A DNA stretch of 64,000 nt from Bacteroidota bacterium (GTDB lineage: Bacteria > Bacteroidota > Bacteroidia > Chitinophagales > Chitinophagaceae). Below are positions 52,719 through 61,543 of the stretch, piece after piece. Every line of letters starts with the position of its first letter. Position 1 is the first letter of the stretch. Under the pieces are notes generated by a model. That model did no database searches. It was not told where the DNA came from and saw nothing but the letters and a program-made list of their open reading frames with translations. Where the stretch lies: positions 19,321 to 83,320 of the forward strand of contig JAKPSI010000087.1 in the NCBI GenBank assembly GCA_029555415.1, written 5' to 3'. Position numbers and translations under genes: made by a program.

Positions 52719-55181
52719 ATGCCAAGACTTCTTGCAATCCTTGCATTCCTTTTCTCCTGTGTGATCGCTTCAGGACAATCCAATAGCAGTCCGCTCACCG
52801 TTGAAAAGATCATGCGTGATCCGAAATGGATCGGCACCTCTCCCTCCGGCACCTTCTGGAGCTTCGATGCTTCAAAACTTTATTTCCTGTGGAATCCGGA
52901 AAAAGCGACTTCCGATTCCATTTACTATATCACTCCGGGAAATAAAACGCCGGTCAAAGCCACACCGGCTGAAAAACAATTCGTGCTTACTGAAAATAAT
53001 CTGGACTATAATGATGCCCGTACCGCTTATGTGTACAGCAAGGACGGAGATGTATTCTATACGGAAGTAAAAAGCGGCAAAACGAAAAGGATCACGCAAA
53101 CAACGGATGCCGAAAGCAATCCGCAGTTCTCCTTCAATGAATCGAAGATCGTTTACAACCGCAGTGGCAATCTGTACGCCTGGGATATCAACACCGGTGA
53201 AACATTGCAACTCACCAATATCAAAACGGGTGATGCCGGCTCAGCCGCTCCCCAGAACTTTGCCGGCGGTGGCGGACGTGGCAACTTCAACGGTGGTAAC
53301 CGTGGCGGCGAAGGTGCCGGCGGTAACCTCCAGGAACAATGGCTCCGCAACGATCAGCTCACCTGGTTCCAGGTACTCCGTGAAAGAAAAGAAAAAAGGG
53401 AGAAGGCCGACGCCTATAATAAGAGCCTGCCCAAACCCAAAGAGATCCGCAGCATCAATATCGAAGACAAGAATATCCAGGGCCTGAGTGTGAGTCCCGA
53501 CGGGCGTTTCATCAGCTACCGCCTTTTCCGCGCCGCTGCGAATGCAAAATCAGTCATCGTACCCAGTTATGTAACTGAAACCGGTTTCACGACCGATCTG
53601 AACAACCGTACCAAAGTAGGTGCACCCCAGGGCAGTTATGAATTCTTCATGTATGACCGTGATAAGGATACCTTATATGCAGTGAAGTCAGACTCTCTTC
53701 CCGGCATCCGGGAACTGCCCGAATTTTTCAAGGATTATCCGAAAGACCGGGAAAGAAGATTGAAGAATCCCTCCAACCGTGCATTGAGTTTCGGCTCCTT
53801 CAGCTGGTCACCCAAAGGCAGCTACGCGGTTTGGGATGTACGCTCACAGGACAATAAGGACCGCTGGATCATGAAATGGGATACTGCTTCCGGTAAACTC
53901 AGTCTGATCGACCGTCAGCATGATGAAGGCTGGATCGGAGGTCCTTCTTTCGGCGGTTTCTTCGGCGGCAACTCCGGTTGGATCGATGATCATACTTTGT
54001 GGTTCGGCTCCGAAGCAACCGGCTACATGCACCTGTATTCGGCGGATCTGCAAAAGAATGAGAAGAAAACACTCACTTCCGGTAACTATGAAGTGCAGGG
54101 CGTCTACCTCTCTCATGATAAAAAGTATTTCTACATCACCACCAATGAAGTGCATCCGGGCGAACAGCATTTCTACCGGTTGTCGGTGGCTGATGGAAAG
54201 AAAGAACGCATCACGACCATGACCGGCGCCAATCAGGTCGCGCTTTCTCCTGATGAGAAATATGCCGCGATCCTTTACTCCTATTCCAATAAACCCTGGG
54301 AATTGTACTGGCAGGATATCCCGGCCATCGGCAAGAATGCTAAACCCACCACCGCACAACAGATCACCACCCTCGCGCAAAGCGATGAATTCAAAGCATA
54401 CCCCTGGCGCGATCCCAAAGTGATCAGCTTCACAGCACGTGACGGTGCACAGGTGTACGCACGTGTTTATGAACCGGCCAACCCCGATCCGCACAAACCC
54501 GCCGTACTCTTCGTTCACGGTGCCGGCTATTTGCAGAACGCACACAAATGGTGGAGCAGTTATTTCCGTGAATTCATGTTCAACAATATGCTGACCGATA
54601 ACGGATACTATGTGATGGATATCGACTACCGCGGCAGTGCCGGCTATGGCGGCCCCTGGCGTACCGGCATCTACCGTCACATGGGTGGCAAAGACCTGGA
54701 TGATGAAGTGGATGCAGCGGCATGGCTGGTGAAGACCTATGGCGTGGATCCGAAACGCATCGGGCTGTACGGTGGTTCTTATGGCGGCTTCATGACACTT
54801 ATGGCGCTCTTCACCGCCCCCGATGTGTTCGCAGCTGGTGCGGCATTAAGACCTGTGACCGACTGGGCGAATTACAATCATGGTTATACTTCCGCCATCC
54901 TCAATGAACCCTTCACCGACAGCCTCGCCTACCGGAGAAGCTCACCCTATTATTTCGCGGAGGGATTGAAAGGACATTTGCTGATCTGCCATGGCATGAT
55001 CGACCTCAACGTGAATTATCAGGATGCGGTGAAGCTGACGCAGCGACTGATCGAACTGGGAAAGGACAATTGGGAACTGGCTTCCTACCCTATGGAAGAT
55101 CATGGATTCGTGGAACCCAGCAGCTGGACCGATGAGTATAAACGCATTTATAAACTGTTCGATAATTATCTCAAAAAATAG
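52719..55181 (+). CDS. S9 family peptidase, dipeptidyl peptidase IV-like, secreted
   Basis: The 820-residue protein has a signal peptide (LLAILAFLFSCVIASGQ). The N-terminal DPP-IV-type beta-propeller (about 20-560) shows WD-like blades (YLYFLWNPE-like segments, NLYAWDINTGETLQLTNI, FISYRLF, GSYAVWDVRS, KYFYITTNEVHPGEQHFYRL). The alpha/beta-hydrolase domain has Ser687 (YGGSYGGFM), Asp762 (GMIDLNV) and His795 (MEDHGFV) in the canonical order. A Gly/Asn-rich low-complexity loop near residues 184-207 interrupts the propeller. Such enzymes remove dipeptides or short oligopeptides in the periplasm for nutrition. It is probably monocistronic with its own promoter block. Confidence 0.93.
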   Translation: MPRLLAILAFLFSCVIASGQSNSSPLTVEKIMRDPKWIGTSPSGTFWSFDASKLYFLWNPEKATSDSIYYITPGNKTPVKATPAEKQFVLTENNLDYNDARTAYVYSKDGDVFYTEVKSGKTKRITQTTDAESNPQFSFNESKIVYNRSGNLYAWDINTGETLQLTNIKTGDAGSAAPQNFAGGGGRGNFNGGNRGGEGAGGNLQEQWLRNDQLTWFQVLRERKEKREKADAYNKSLPKPKEIRSINIEDKNIQGLSVSPDGRFISYRLFRAAANAKSVIVPSYVTETGFTTDLNNRTKVGAPQGSYEFFMYDRDKDTLYAVKSDSLPGIRELPEFFKDYPKDRERRLKNPSNRALSFGSFSWSPKGSYAVWDVRSQDNKDRWIMKWDTASGKLSLIDRQHDEGWIGGPSFGGFFGGNSGWIDDHTLWFGSEATGYMHLYSADLQKNEKKTLTSGNYEVQGVYLSHDKKYFYITTNEVHPGEQHFYRLSVADGKKERITTMTGANQVALSPDEKYAAILYSYSNKPWELYWQDIPAIGKNAKPTTAQQITTLAQSDEFKAYPWRDPKVISFTARDGAQVYARVYEPANPDPHKPAVLFVHGAGYLQNAHKWWSSYFREFMFNNMLTDNGYYVMDIDYRGSAGYGGPWRTGIYRHMGGKDLDDEVDAAAWLVKTYGVDPKRIGLYGGSYGGFMTLMALFTAPDVFAAGAALRPVTDWANYNHGYTSAILNEPFTDSLAYRRSSPYYFAEGLKGHLLICHGMIDLNVNYQDAVKLTQRLIELGKDNWELASYPMEDHGFVEPSSWTDEYKRIYKLFDNYLKK

Positions 55182-55223
55182 CTGAGGATCAGCAGGAAAG
55201 CGGCCCAAAAGGGTCGCTTTCCG

Positions 55224-55257
55224 TTTGTACAGCTTCTGGCAACAATCCCTATATTTG
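55224..55257 (+). promoter_or_regulatory. Promoter of accD
   Basis: TTTG (55224-55227) as -33 element and TATATTTG (55250-55257) as -7 element, 22 bases apart, fit the Bacteroidota consensus. The -7 box lies 16 bases before the ATG. Confidence 0.7.
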
Positions 55258-55273
55258 CAACACAACTAAGGTT

Positions 55274-56188
55274 ATGGCCAAACAATTCGAAGATTTTGAT
55301 GCCAACCTGGCCGGGGAGGAAGGAAAGACCGAAGAAGGAAAGACCAGCTGGTTCAAGCGCATCAAAAAAGGGATCAATACCAAGACCTCTGAAAAGAAAG
55401 AAACACCGGAAGGACTCTGGGTCAAATGTCCCACGTGTAACTATATCTGCACTGTTACCGAATTACGCGAACACCTGTTCGTATGTCCCAAATGCAATTT
55501 CCACCACCGGATCAACAGTTCTGAATATTACGAGGTCCTTTTCGACAACAACGAATACACCGAGCTTTTCGATAATATCCGCAGCAAGGACTTCCTCGGC
55601 TTTACCGACCTGAAACCGTACAAGAAACGTCTGGAAGAGATCTGGAGCAAGACCGATCTTACCGATTCCATGCGCGTTGCGGTAGGTAAAGTGGGCGGAC
55701 ATGAAATGGTGGTCGCCTGTATGGACTTCGAATTCATCGGCGGATCACTGGGCAGTGTGATGGGTGAAAAATTCGCGCGTGCGGTCGACTATTGCGTGGA
55801 AAACCATATCCCCTATATGGTGATCAGTAAAAGTGGTGGCGCCCGTATGATGGAAAGCGCTTTCTCCCTGATGCAACTCGCCAAAACAAGCGGTAAACTT
55901 TCCCAACTCAGCGACGCGGGTCTGCCTTATATTTCCATGCTCACGGACCCGACCTTTGGTGGTATCTCCGCCTCTTTCGGGATGCTGGGCGATCTCAATA
56001 TCGCGGAACCCGGCGCATTGATCGGATTTGCAGGACCGCGTGTGATCAAGGAAACCATCAAGAAGGACCTGCCGGAAGGATTCCAGCGCAGCGAATTCCT
56101 GCTGGAACACGGCTTTCTCGATTTCATTGTTCCCCGCAAGGACCTGAAAGAGAAACTGGCCACACTCCTGCAGTTATTCAAGAACTGA
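55274..56188 (+). CDS. accD: Acetyl-CoA carboxylase carboxyltransferase subunit beta
   Basis: The 304-residue protein has a Lys-rich N-terminal extension, then the four-Cys zinc ribbon (CPTCNYICTVTELREHLFVCPKC near residues 53-75) and the carboxyltransferase fold. Motifs: FIGGSLGSVMGEKFARAVDY, SKSGGARMMESAFSLMQLAKTS, DPTFGGISASFGMLGDLNIAEPGALIGFAGPRVI. It transfers the carboxyl group from carboxybiotin to acetyl-CoA with the alpha subunit AccA, the first step of fatty-acid synthesis. accA is not in the window, which is usual. It is followed after 64 bases by smpB, which has its own promoter. Confidence 0.98.
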   Translation: MAKQFEDFDANLAGEEGKTEEGKTSWFKRIKKGINTKTSEKKETPEGLWVKCPTCNYICTVTELREHLFVCPKCNFHHRINSSEYYEVLFDNNEYTELFDNIRSKDFLGFTDLKPYKKRLEEIWSKTDLTDSMRVAVGKVGGHEMVVACMDFEFIGGSLGSVMGEKFARAVDYCVENHIPYMVISKSGGARMMESAFSLMQLAKTSGKLSQLSDAGLPYISMLTDPTFGGISASFGMLGDLNIAEPGALIGFAGPRVIKETIKKDLPEGFQRSEFLLEHGFLDFIVPRKDLKEKLATLLQLFKN

Positions 56189-56202
56189 TCGCTTACATCC
56201 TG

Positions 56203-56236
56203 TTGCCTGACGGCAGCGGCCAATTGACTATCTTTG
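56203..56236 (+). promoter_or_regulatory. Promoter of smpB
   Basis: TTG (56203-56205) and TATCTTTG (56229-56236), 23 bases apart, fit the Bacteroidota promoter pattern, with the -7 box 16 bases before the ATG at 56253. Confidence 0.6.
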
Positions 56237-56252
56237 CAGGTCATTATTCCCC

Positions 56253-56690
56253 ATGAGTGATATCAGGAACCGTTCCGCTTACTACGAATTTTTCATCGAT
56301 GCAACATACGATGCGGGAATGGTATTGCTCGGCACCGAAGTCAAATCCATCCGCGACGGCCGGGCTACATTCAACGACAGCTACTGTCTGATCCATAAAG
56401 GCGAGATATGGCTCAAATCATTCCACATCGCACAATACTCGCATGGTAACGTCAATAACCATGATCCGCTCCGCGACCGTAAGCTGTTACTGGAAAAAAG
56501 GGAGATCCGTAAGATCGAAACCAAACTGAAAGAGAAAGGTTATACCCTTATCCCGTTGCGCGTGTACTTCAATGATAAGAACCTGGCCAAGATCGAGATC
56601 GGCCTGGCTCGCGGCAAAAAGCTCCATGATAAACGCGACAATATCCGTCAGAAGGACGCTGAACGGGAAATGAAGCGGTTCCTGAAATGA
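56253..56690 (+). CDS. smpB: SsrA-binding protein SmpB
   Basis: The 145-residue protein binds tmRNA and brings it to stalled ribosomes for trans-translation. Family motifs: NRSAYYEFFIDATYDAGMVLLGTEVKSIRDGRATFNDSYC at the N-terminal half, and the basic tail HDKRDNIRQKDAEREMKRFLK that enters the mRNA channel. It is slightly shorter than E. coli SmpB (160 aa), normal for Bacteroidota. The tmRNA gene (ssrA) is not in the window. Confidence 0.98.
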   Translation: MSDIRNRSAYYEFFIDATYDAGMVLLGTEVKSIRDGRATFNDSYCLIHKGEIWLKSFHIAQYSHGNVNNHDPLRDRKLLLEKREIRKIETKLKEKGYTLIPLRVYFNDKNLAKIEIGLARGKKLHDKRDNIRQKDAEREMKRFLK

Positions 56691-56742
56691 TACTCCGTAA
56701 AATTCCCTTTAATTGGGAATGATTTTTGCCGAACTTACAGCT

Positions 56743-57681
56743 GTGAAGAAACTGATCCTGATCCTTTTACTCTGTGCCTGCTTCCGCGCCTCCTCCCAGT
56801 CCGTTTTCGGGTACTGGTATGGCTATGCCAATGTGCGCACTAATGCCTCCGCCAACAACTATCTCGTCGAACTCATCCTGCAACCGGAAAAAGGTTATGT
56901 GAAGGGCATCCTGAGTTACTATTTCAAGAACAGCTTCCGCAGCATGGCCGTAAAAGGAAATTACAACGCCAACACCCGTCAGCTCAATCTCTACGATGTA
57001 CCGGTCACCTATCATGGCTCTACCGGCACCTACAGTGTGGATTGTATCATGAACCTGCAGGCTACCTTAAGGGTATCTATGAATGGATCCAGTTTATCCG
57101 GATTATTCAAAGGACAACCTGATTACAAATACACTTGTGCCGATATTAGTTTCAACCTGAAGAAGGACGCTGATATCAGTCAGCAGGATTCCGTCCTGAA
57201 AGCTTTGCGTGAATTCAAGGAAACGAATCAGGTCTGGACCCCTTCCTGGACCGACACACTGGTGCAGACGAATCTCATCCAGCGTAAAGTGATCAATTAT
57301 GTGATCGAGAAACAATTCACGGAAAGGGAACAGACCATCAGCAATGAAATAGAAGTGGAATCCGATTCCCTGCTGGTCGATTTTTATGATAATGGTGAAG
57401 TGGACGGCGATTCCGTTTCTGTTTTCTTCAACAACAGCCTGATCGCTTTCCATCAGAAACTCAGCACCAAAGCAGTGCATATCCCCATCACGCTGGATTC
57501 CCTGAAAAAGGTCAACGAACTTTCCATGTTCGCCGAAAATCTGGGCAGCATCCCGCCCAATACCGCACTGGCACTGATCTACGACGGAAAGAACCGGTAC
57601 GAATTAAGGATCAGCAGCACGCTGGATAAAACCGCGACCATCAGGATCAAAAGGAAACGGGATGGCGTCAAAGTGAGGTAA
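56743..57681 (+). CDS. Secreted protein of unknown function, 312 aa
   Basis: Start at GTG 56743 (MKKLILILLLCACFRASSQS) gives a clean signal peptide. ATG 56719 would add eight residues and overlaps an AT-rich stretch (GATTTTTG) that looks like a -7 box. The mature N-terminal part (about 25-155) is a beta-rich domain beginning VFGYWYGYANVRTNASANNYLVELILQPEKGYVKGILSYYFK, resembling lipocalin-like or calycin folds. The C-terminal half (about 210-310) has VDFYDNGEVDGDSVSVFFNNSLIAFHQKLSTKAVHIPITL, a beta-domain with an Asp-rich D-N-G-x-x-D-G-D loop that may bind calcium. I do not recognise a named family. Its stop codon lies inside a GGTAAAA word array. Confidence 0.75.
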   Translation: MKKLILILLLCACFRASSQSVFGYWYGYANVRTNASANNYLVELILQPEKGYVKGILSYYFKNSFRSMAVKGNYNANTRQLNLYDVPVTYHGSTGTYSVDCIMNLQATLRVSMNGSSLSGLFKGQPDYKYTCADISFNLKKDADISQQDSVLKALREFKETNQVWTPSWTDTLVQTNLIQRKVINYVIEKQFTEREQTISNEIEVESDSLLVDFYDNGEVDGDSVSVFFNNSLIAFHQKLSTKAVHIPITLDSLKKVNELSMFAENLGSIPPNTALALIYDGKNRYELRISSTLDKTATIRIKRKRDGVKVR

Positions 57682-57709
57682 AAGGTAATAAGTTATAGGT
57701 GATAGGTAC
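57676..57709. repeat. GGTAAAA/GGTAATA word array containing the stop codon of the preceding gene
   Basis: The plus strand reads AGGTAAAAGGTAATAAGTTA and continues TAGGTGATAGGT. The first TAA in it (57679-57681) is the stop codon of the secreted-protein gene. It is G-rich and C-free on the sense strand. Confidence 0.8.
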
Positions 57710-57774
57710 TAACGAATGGTTTATTTGTTTAGTTAGTTTTTGATCTCTTTAGGTCATCTGCAACTTTGAATGAC

Positions 57775-57803
57775 CCACTGCCTACTGCTGACTGCTGACT
57801 TCC
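57775..57803. repeat. ACTGCCT/ACTGCTG word array
   Basis: CACTGCCTACTGCTGACTGC followed by TGACTTCCC lies on the plus strand. On the minus strand it is G-biased and lies downstream of the parC stop. The same word family occurs, in the opposite gene context, upstream of ychF at 6248-6286. Confidence 0.65.
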
Positions 57804-57847
57804 CAAAAAACTAAGAAGCCCGATCTTACAACCAGGCTACTTAGAAA

Positions 57848-57882
57848 AGACTATCGACCAACGACTACCGACTAAAGACTAC
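57848..57882. repeat. CGACTA/AGACTA word array running into the parC stop codon
   Basis: The plus strand reads GACTATCGACCAACGACTAC and continues CGACTAAAGACTACTC. The last CTA is the complement of the parC stop codon (57879-57881). On the sense strand it is G/T-rich (TAGTCTTTAGTCGGTAGTCG). Confidence 0.75.
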
Positions 57883-60398
57883 TCAAAAAGCTCCGGCTGT
57901 CCATCCCCACCCTTCGCTTTCACCCATTCCATTTCCACGCTCTTGCTGTAATCGATCATCTTGGTGCCCACAGTGCGGTATCCGGTCACTTCAGCGATCT
58001 TGGTGATCTTCATCTTGCCCTTGCGGATCTGTGCGCCTCTGCCCTGTTGTACATGCAGGATCGGTTCCGGATCGGTCGTCACCGCTTCCACATAATTGCC
58101 ATCACCATCCTTGATGTACATGAATTTATTACGCAGTGTGGTGGTCTCGATCTTGAATCGTTTCACCATGTACTGTTTCTTCTCCATATCGGCATACACC
58201 GCGGTCACGATCTTTTCCGGATCGAACTTCTCGATCAGCAGGATATTCTCTGCATCGAAACGCTGGGTCATTTCCTGATCCGTGATCTCATAGTTGCCGT
58301 CCTTGTACAATACGATCAGGCGGTCATCCGCTTCAAAGCTGCCCAGCAGTAATCCTTTGGAATCAGAATTGAGGCGACCGAATTTATCATCGAACCAAAG
58401 CTTACGTCCGCTGAGGGTGGCCTTACCGGCTTCCTTGAACTTGACGGATTTGATGGGATATTTCGTCACCTGGTTACCCATACTGCTGCGGCCCTTGATC
58501 GCCAGTTCTTCAAAGGTGAAATCGAATTCTTTCTTGTGTGCGGAGCAACCGGGCGTTAATGTGATCTTCACGGATTCCGCTTCCCCGTTGGGATTGACGG
58601 ACAGGTAATGTACTTTGCTGTGCTCATCCCCTTTGGTGAGATCGTATTCCTTATCACGGGTTACACCCGTTACATTGAAACGCTTGGCATAACTCACCCC
58701 ACCTTTGCCATCCGCATAGATCATGTTGTAGGTGGTGCGTTCATCATTCTTCTGGAAAATGGCCAGGTGCAGGATATCCTTGCCGATGAAGGTCTTATCG
58801 GCCACCTTCACCACTTTCATGATCCCGCGCTTGGCGAATACGATGATATCATCCAGATCGGAACATTCAAAAGCGAATTCATCCTTCTTCAGTCCGGTAC
58901 CGATGAAACCTTCTTCGCGGTTCACATACAGACGTGTATTGGCAATGGCCACATGTTTGGCTTCAATGACCTCGAACTGTTTGATCTCGGTCTTGCGTTC
59001 CCGGCCCTTGCCGTATTTCTTCAGCAGGTTCTCATAATACGCCACCGCGAAATCGACCAGATTATTCAGGTCATATTTCACCTGCTTGATCTCCGCTTCC
59101 AGGGCTTTGATCTGCTCATTCAGTTCATTGATGTCGAGACGGTAGATGCGGCGTACAGGTTTCTCGGTCAGTTTCACGATATCCTCACGCGTGATATCCC
59201 GTTTCAGTTGTTTCTTGAAAGGAACGAAGGCTTTGTCGATCCCTTCGATCACTTTATCCCAGGTCTCGTATTTCTTTTCCAGTTCCTTGTAGATCTTTTC
59301 TTCGAAGAAGATCTTCTCCAGTGAAGTGTAATGCCATTTTTCCTGCAGCTCACTCAGTTTGATCCTCAGTTCCTGCTCCAGCAGGTCTTTCGTTTTATCG
59401 ACCGACAATTTCAGCAGATCGGTCACTGTCATGAACTGCGGTTTCATATCCACGATCACGCAGGCATTGGGCGAAATGGAGGTTTCACAATCCGTGAATT
59501 TGTACAATGCGTCGATCGTGATATCGGGTGAGATGCCCGGAGCCAGATCGATCTGGATCTCCACATCCGCAGCGGTATTATCCGTCACTTTCTTGATCTT
59601 GATCTTACCCTGATCATTGGCTTTCACCACGGATTCCATGAGCTGGGTAGTGGTCACGCCATAGGGTACGCTCTTGATCGCGAGTGTCTTCTTGTCGATC
59701 TCTTCGATATGCGCACGCACTTTCACTTTTCCGCCACGTTTGCCCTGGTTATAATCAGCCACATCGATCATACCGCCGGTCTGAAAATCCGGGAACAGTT
59801 CAAAACGTTTGCCCCGCAGGTATTTCACTGATGCTTCAATGAGTTCACAGAAATTATGGGGAAGGATCTTGGTGGAAAGGCCCACCGCGATACCATCCGC
59901 GCCCTGCGCGAGCAGCAGCGGGAATTTCATAGGAAGGGTGACGGGCTCATTCTTACGGCCATCATAACTCAGCTGCCATTCCGTGGTCTTGGCATTGAAC
60001 GCAACTTCCAGCGCGAACTTACTGAGGCGTGCCTCGATGTAACGCGGAGCGGCCGCGTCATCACCGGTACGTACATCACCCCAGTTACCCTGTGTATCGA
60101 TGAGGAGGTCCTTTTGTCCGAGATTGACCAGTGCATCTCCGATACTCGCATCACCATGCGGGTGGTACTGCATCGCCTGTCCGATGATATTGGCCACTTT
60201 GTTGAAACGGCCATCATCCATTTCCTTCATGGCATGAAGGATACGGCGCTGAACGGGTTTCAGTCCGTCTTCCAGCGCCGGCACCGCGCGCTCCAGGATC
60301 ACATACGATGCGTAATCCAAGAACCAGGTTCGGTACTGGCCATATAAACCCGACACATTATTCTGTACTTCTTCTGCTTTGTTCTTTGCTGCGCTCAT
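57879..60398 (-). CDS. parC: Type IIA topoisomerase subunit A, topoisomerase IV ParC type
   Basis: The 839-residue protein has the DNA breakage-reunion domain with catalytic Tyr120 (DDAAAPRYIEARL), the ALEDGLKPVQRRILHAM start, GNWGDVRTGDD (quinolone-determining region), and NFCELIEASVKYLRG. A long coiled-coil gate follows (about 390-450). The C-terminal part contains beta-pinwheel-like repeats (FAKRGIMKVVKVADK, GGVSYAKRFNVTGVTRDKEYDL). With ParE it decatenates chromosomes. The absence of a clear GyrA-box and the parE gene 1.6 kb upstream on the same strand favour topoisomerase IV over gyrase. Start at ATG 60398, preceded by a C-rich word array. Confidence 0.93.
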   Translation of the reverse strand: MSAAKNKAEEVQNNVSGLYGQYRTWFLDYASYVILERAVPALEDGLKPVQRRILHAMKEMDDGRFNKVANIIGQAMQYHPHGDASIGDALVNLGQKDLLIDTQGNWGDVRTGDDAAAPRYIEARLSKFALEVAFNAKTTEWQLSYDGRKNEPVTLPMKFPLLLAQGADGIAVGLSTKILPHNFCELIEASVKYLRGKRFELFPDFQTGGMIDVADYNQGKRGGKVKVRAHIEEIDKKTLAIKSVPYGVTTTQLMESVVKANDQGKIKIKKVTDNTAADVEIQIDLAPGISPDITIDALYKFTDCETSISPNACVIVDMKPQFMTVTDLLKLSVDKTKDLLEQELRIKLSELQEKWHYTSLEKIFFEEKIYKELEKKYETWDKVIEGIDKAFVPFKKQLKRDITREDIVKLTEKPVRRIYRLDINELNEQIKALEAEIKQVKYDLNNLVDFAVAYYENLLKKYGKGRERKTEIKQFEVIEAKHVAIANTRLYVNREEGFIGTGLKKDEFAFECSDLDDIIVFAKRGIMKVVKVADKTFIGKDILHLAIFQKNDERTTYNMIYADGKGGVSYAKRFNVTGVTRDKEYDLTKGDEHSKVHYLSVNPNGEAESVKITLTPGCSAHKKEFDFTFEELAIKGRSSMGNQVTKYPIKSVKFKEAGKATLSGRKLWFDDKFGRLNSDSKGLLLGSFEADDRLIVLYKDGNYEITDQEMTQRFDAENILLIEKFDPEKIVTAVYADMEKKQYMVKRFKIETTTLRNKFMYIKDGDGNYVEAVTTDPEPILHVQQGRGAQIRKGKMKITKIAEVTGYRTVGTKMIDYSKSVEMEWVKAKGGDGQPELFE

Positions 60399-60403
60399 AA
60401 GAA

Positions 60404-60535
60404 AGCTGTTAGCTATCAGCGGTTAGCTGTTAGATTATTCTAAGAAACTGTATTTTATAAGTCGTCATTGGACTCCGTAGGTTTCAGGCTACTGGCTTTT
60501 GGCTGCTGGCTTCTGGTATCTGGTTGCTGGTTAGT
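60404..60535. repeat. Two word arrays upstream of parC (GTTAGCT and TGGCTTC types)
   Basis: 60404-60433 repeats GCTGTTAGCTATCAGCGGTTAGC words. 60487-60535 repeats GGCTACTGGCTTTTGGCTGC and GGCTTCTGGTATCTGG words. On the parC sense strand both are C-biased (CTAACAGCTAACCGC; CCAGAAGCCAGCAGCC). Confidence 0.7.
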
Positions 60536-60540
60536 TCTAA

Positions 60541-60680
60541 CCTTTTACCTTTTACCTTTTACCTCTTACCTCTTACCTCTCACCTCTTCAACTTCTGCTA
60601 TGAAAACCGATGCCCAATATCATTTATCCATTATCAACTATCCATTATCATTTATCATTTATCCATTATCAACTATCACC
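60541..60680. repeat. TTTACCT and TTATCCA word arrays downstream of the DUF1835 gene
   Basis: 60541-60591 has about seven copies of TTTTACC/TCTTACC. 60621-60680 has CATTTATCCATTATCAACTATC words and overlaps the last four codons and TAA stop of the minus-strand gene (60659). On that gene's sense strand both are G-rich. Together with 60404-60535 the spacer switches from G-rich to C-rich sense about midway between the two genes. Confidence 0.8.
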
Positions 60681-61495
60681 TCCGTCTTCCCCGCGATCTT
60701 CACATCAAAATCCTTCCAGCCTTTTGCAGGTTCTCCGACCACTTCCACACGGCCATCGGCGATCAGTTTTTTCAGGCGCCACATCACAAATACATCACCG
60801 GTCTTGATCTTCATCCGGTTCAGGGTATTCGATAATACACGCCAGGATTTCTGCCATTCACCTGTGATATTCTTCAGGATCTCACCGTCATAGAATGTCT
60901 CTTCTTTACCGAGGATCTTTTTTCCGCCTTCCAGCATCCGTACCATGGCATTCTCTTCGGTGATCCTTTTCCATTCATCCGGATCGATCTCGAATTCACT
61001 GAGCGTGATGGGGCGGCAAAGCTTCTTCGCTTTCAGGAATTCGCGGGGCTGGATCTCATGCAACCAGGAAGGATAGAACAGATGTCCTTTCTCATTGATG
61101 AAAGGAAGGTTATTCATATACAGTACCATCACACGGCCCTGGTAATTCTTCAACTGGCTCATGAGCCAGTAGTAACCGCATACATCATGCTGGTTCTGGC
61201 CCATCCAGATCCAGATCTGCTCGTCAGGGTTCTCCTCCAGCTTCTGTATCAGTTCAGCCACCAGTTGACGGTCATCGAAACTACCGGCCGTATCCGTTCC
61301 GTACGGAGATCCTTCCAGCAGGCTTCTCCACCACTCTACGCGGGCATTCCAGCCTTCTTCTGTATCAATACCGGCCAACGGGCCCACCGCGAAATCATCT
61401 CTTACCAGCACAACATCACCGGCAATGGATTCGTCCATTGTGATGACTTCTTTCATGAGGGCGACTTCTGCTTCGTTAAAAACAACATGTACCAT
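60659..61495 (-). CDS. DUF1835/DUF3658-type conserved protein
   Basis: The 278-residue cytoplasmic protein matches the DUF1835 layout: HVVFNEAEVALMKEVI at the N-terminus, then VVLVRDDFAVGPLAGIDTEEGWNARVEWWRSLL, then IWIWMGQNQHDVCGYYWLMSQLKNYQGRVMVLYMNNLPF. A DUF3658-like C-terminal part contains AMVRMLEGGKKI and the helical segment near TGDVFVMWRLKKLIADGRVEVVGE. No catalytic motif is known to me. It lies between the parE-side genes and parC. The last residues (VDNG) and the stop are encoded by a word array. Confidence 0.85.
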   Translation of the reverse strand: MVHVVFNEAEVALMKEVITMDESIAGDVVLVRDDFAVGPLAGIDTEEGWNARVEWWRSLLEGSPYGTDTAGSFDDRQLVAELIQKLEENPDEQIWIWMGQNQHDVCGYYWLMSQLKNYQGRVMVLYMNNLPFINEKGHLFYPSWLHEIQPREFLKAKKLCRPITLSEFEIDPDEWKRITEENAMVRMLEGGKKILGKEETFYDGEILKNITGEWQKSWRVLSNTLNRMKIKTGDVFVMWRLKKLIADGRVEVVGEPAKGWKDFDVKIAGKTEVIVDNG

Positions 61496-61507
61496 TTATG
61501 AATACGA

Positions 61508-61540
61508 ATTAATAGTTAACAATTAATAATTAATAATAGC
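61508..61540. repeat. AT-only TTAATAA array between two minus-strand genes
   Basis: ATTAATAGTTAACAATTAATAATTAATAATAG-type words lie between the four-helix-bundle gene and DUF1835. It has too little G or C to show strand bias. Confidence 0.5.
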
Positions 61541-61543
61541 CTT

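Noticed and set aside
15598..60680. Regular arrays as possible CRISPR loci
   Set aside because: Units are 6-10 bases, contiguous and without unique spacers, and no cas genes are present.
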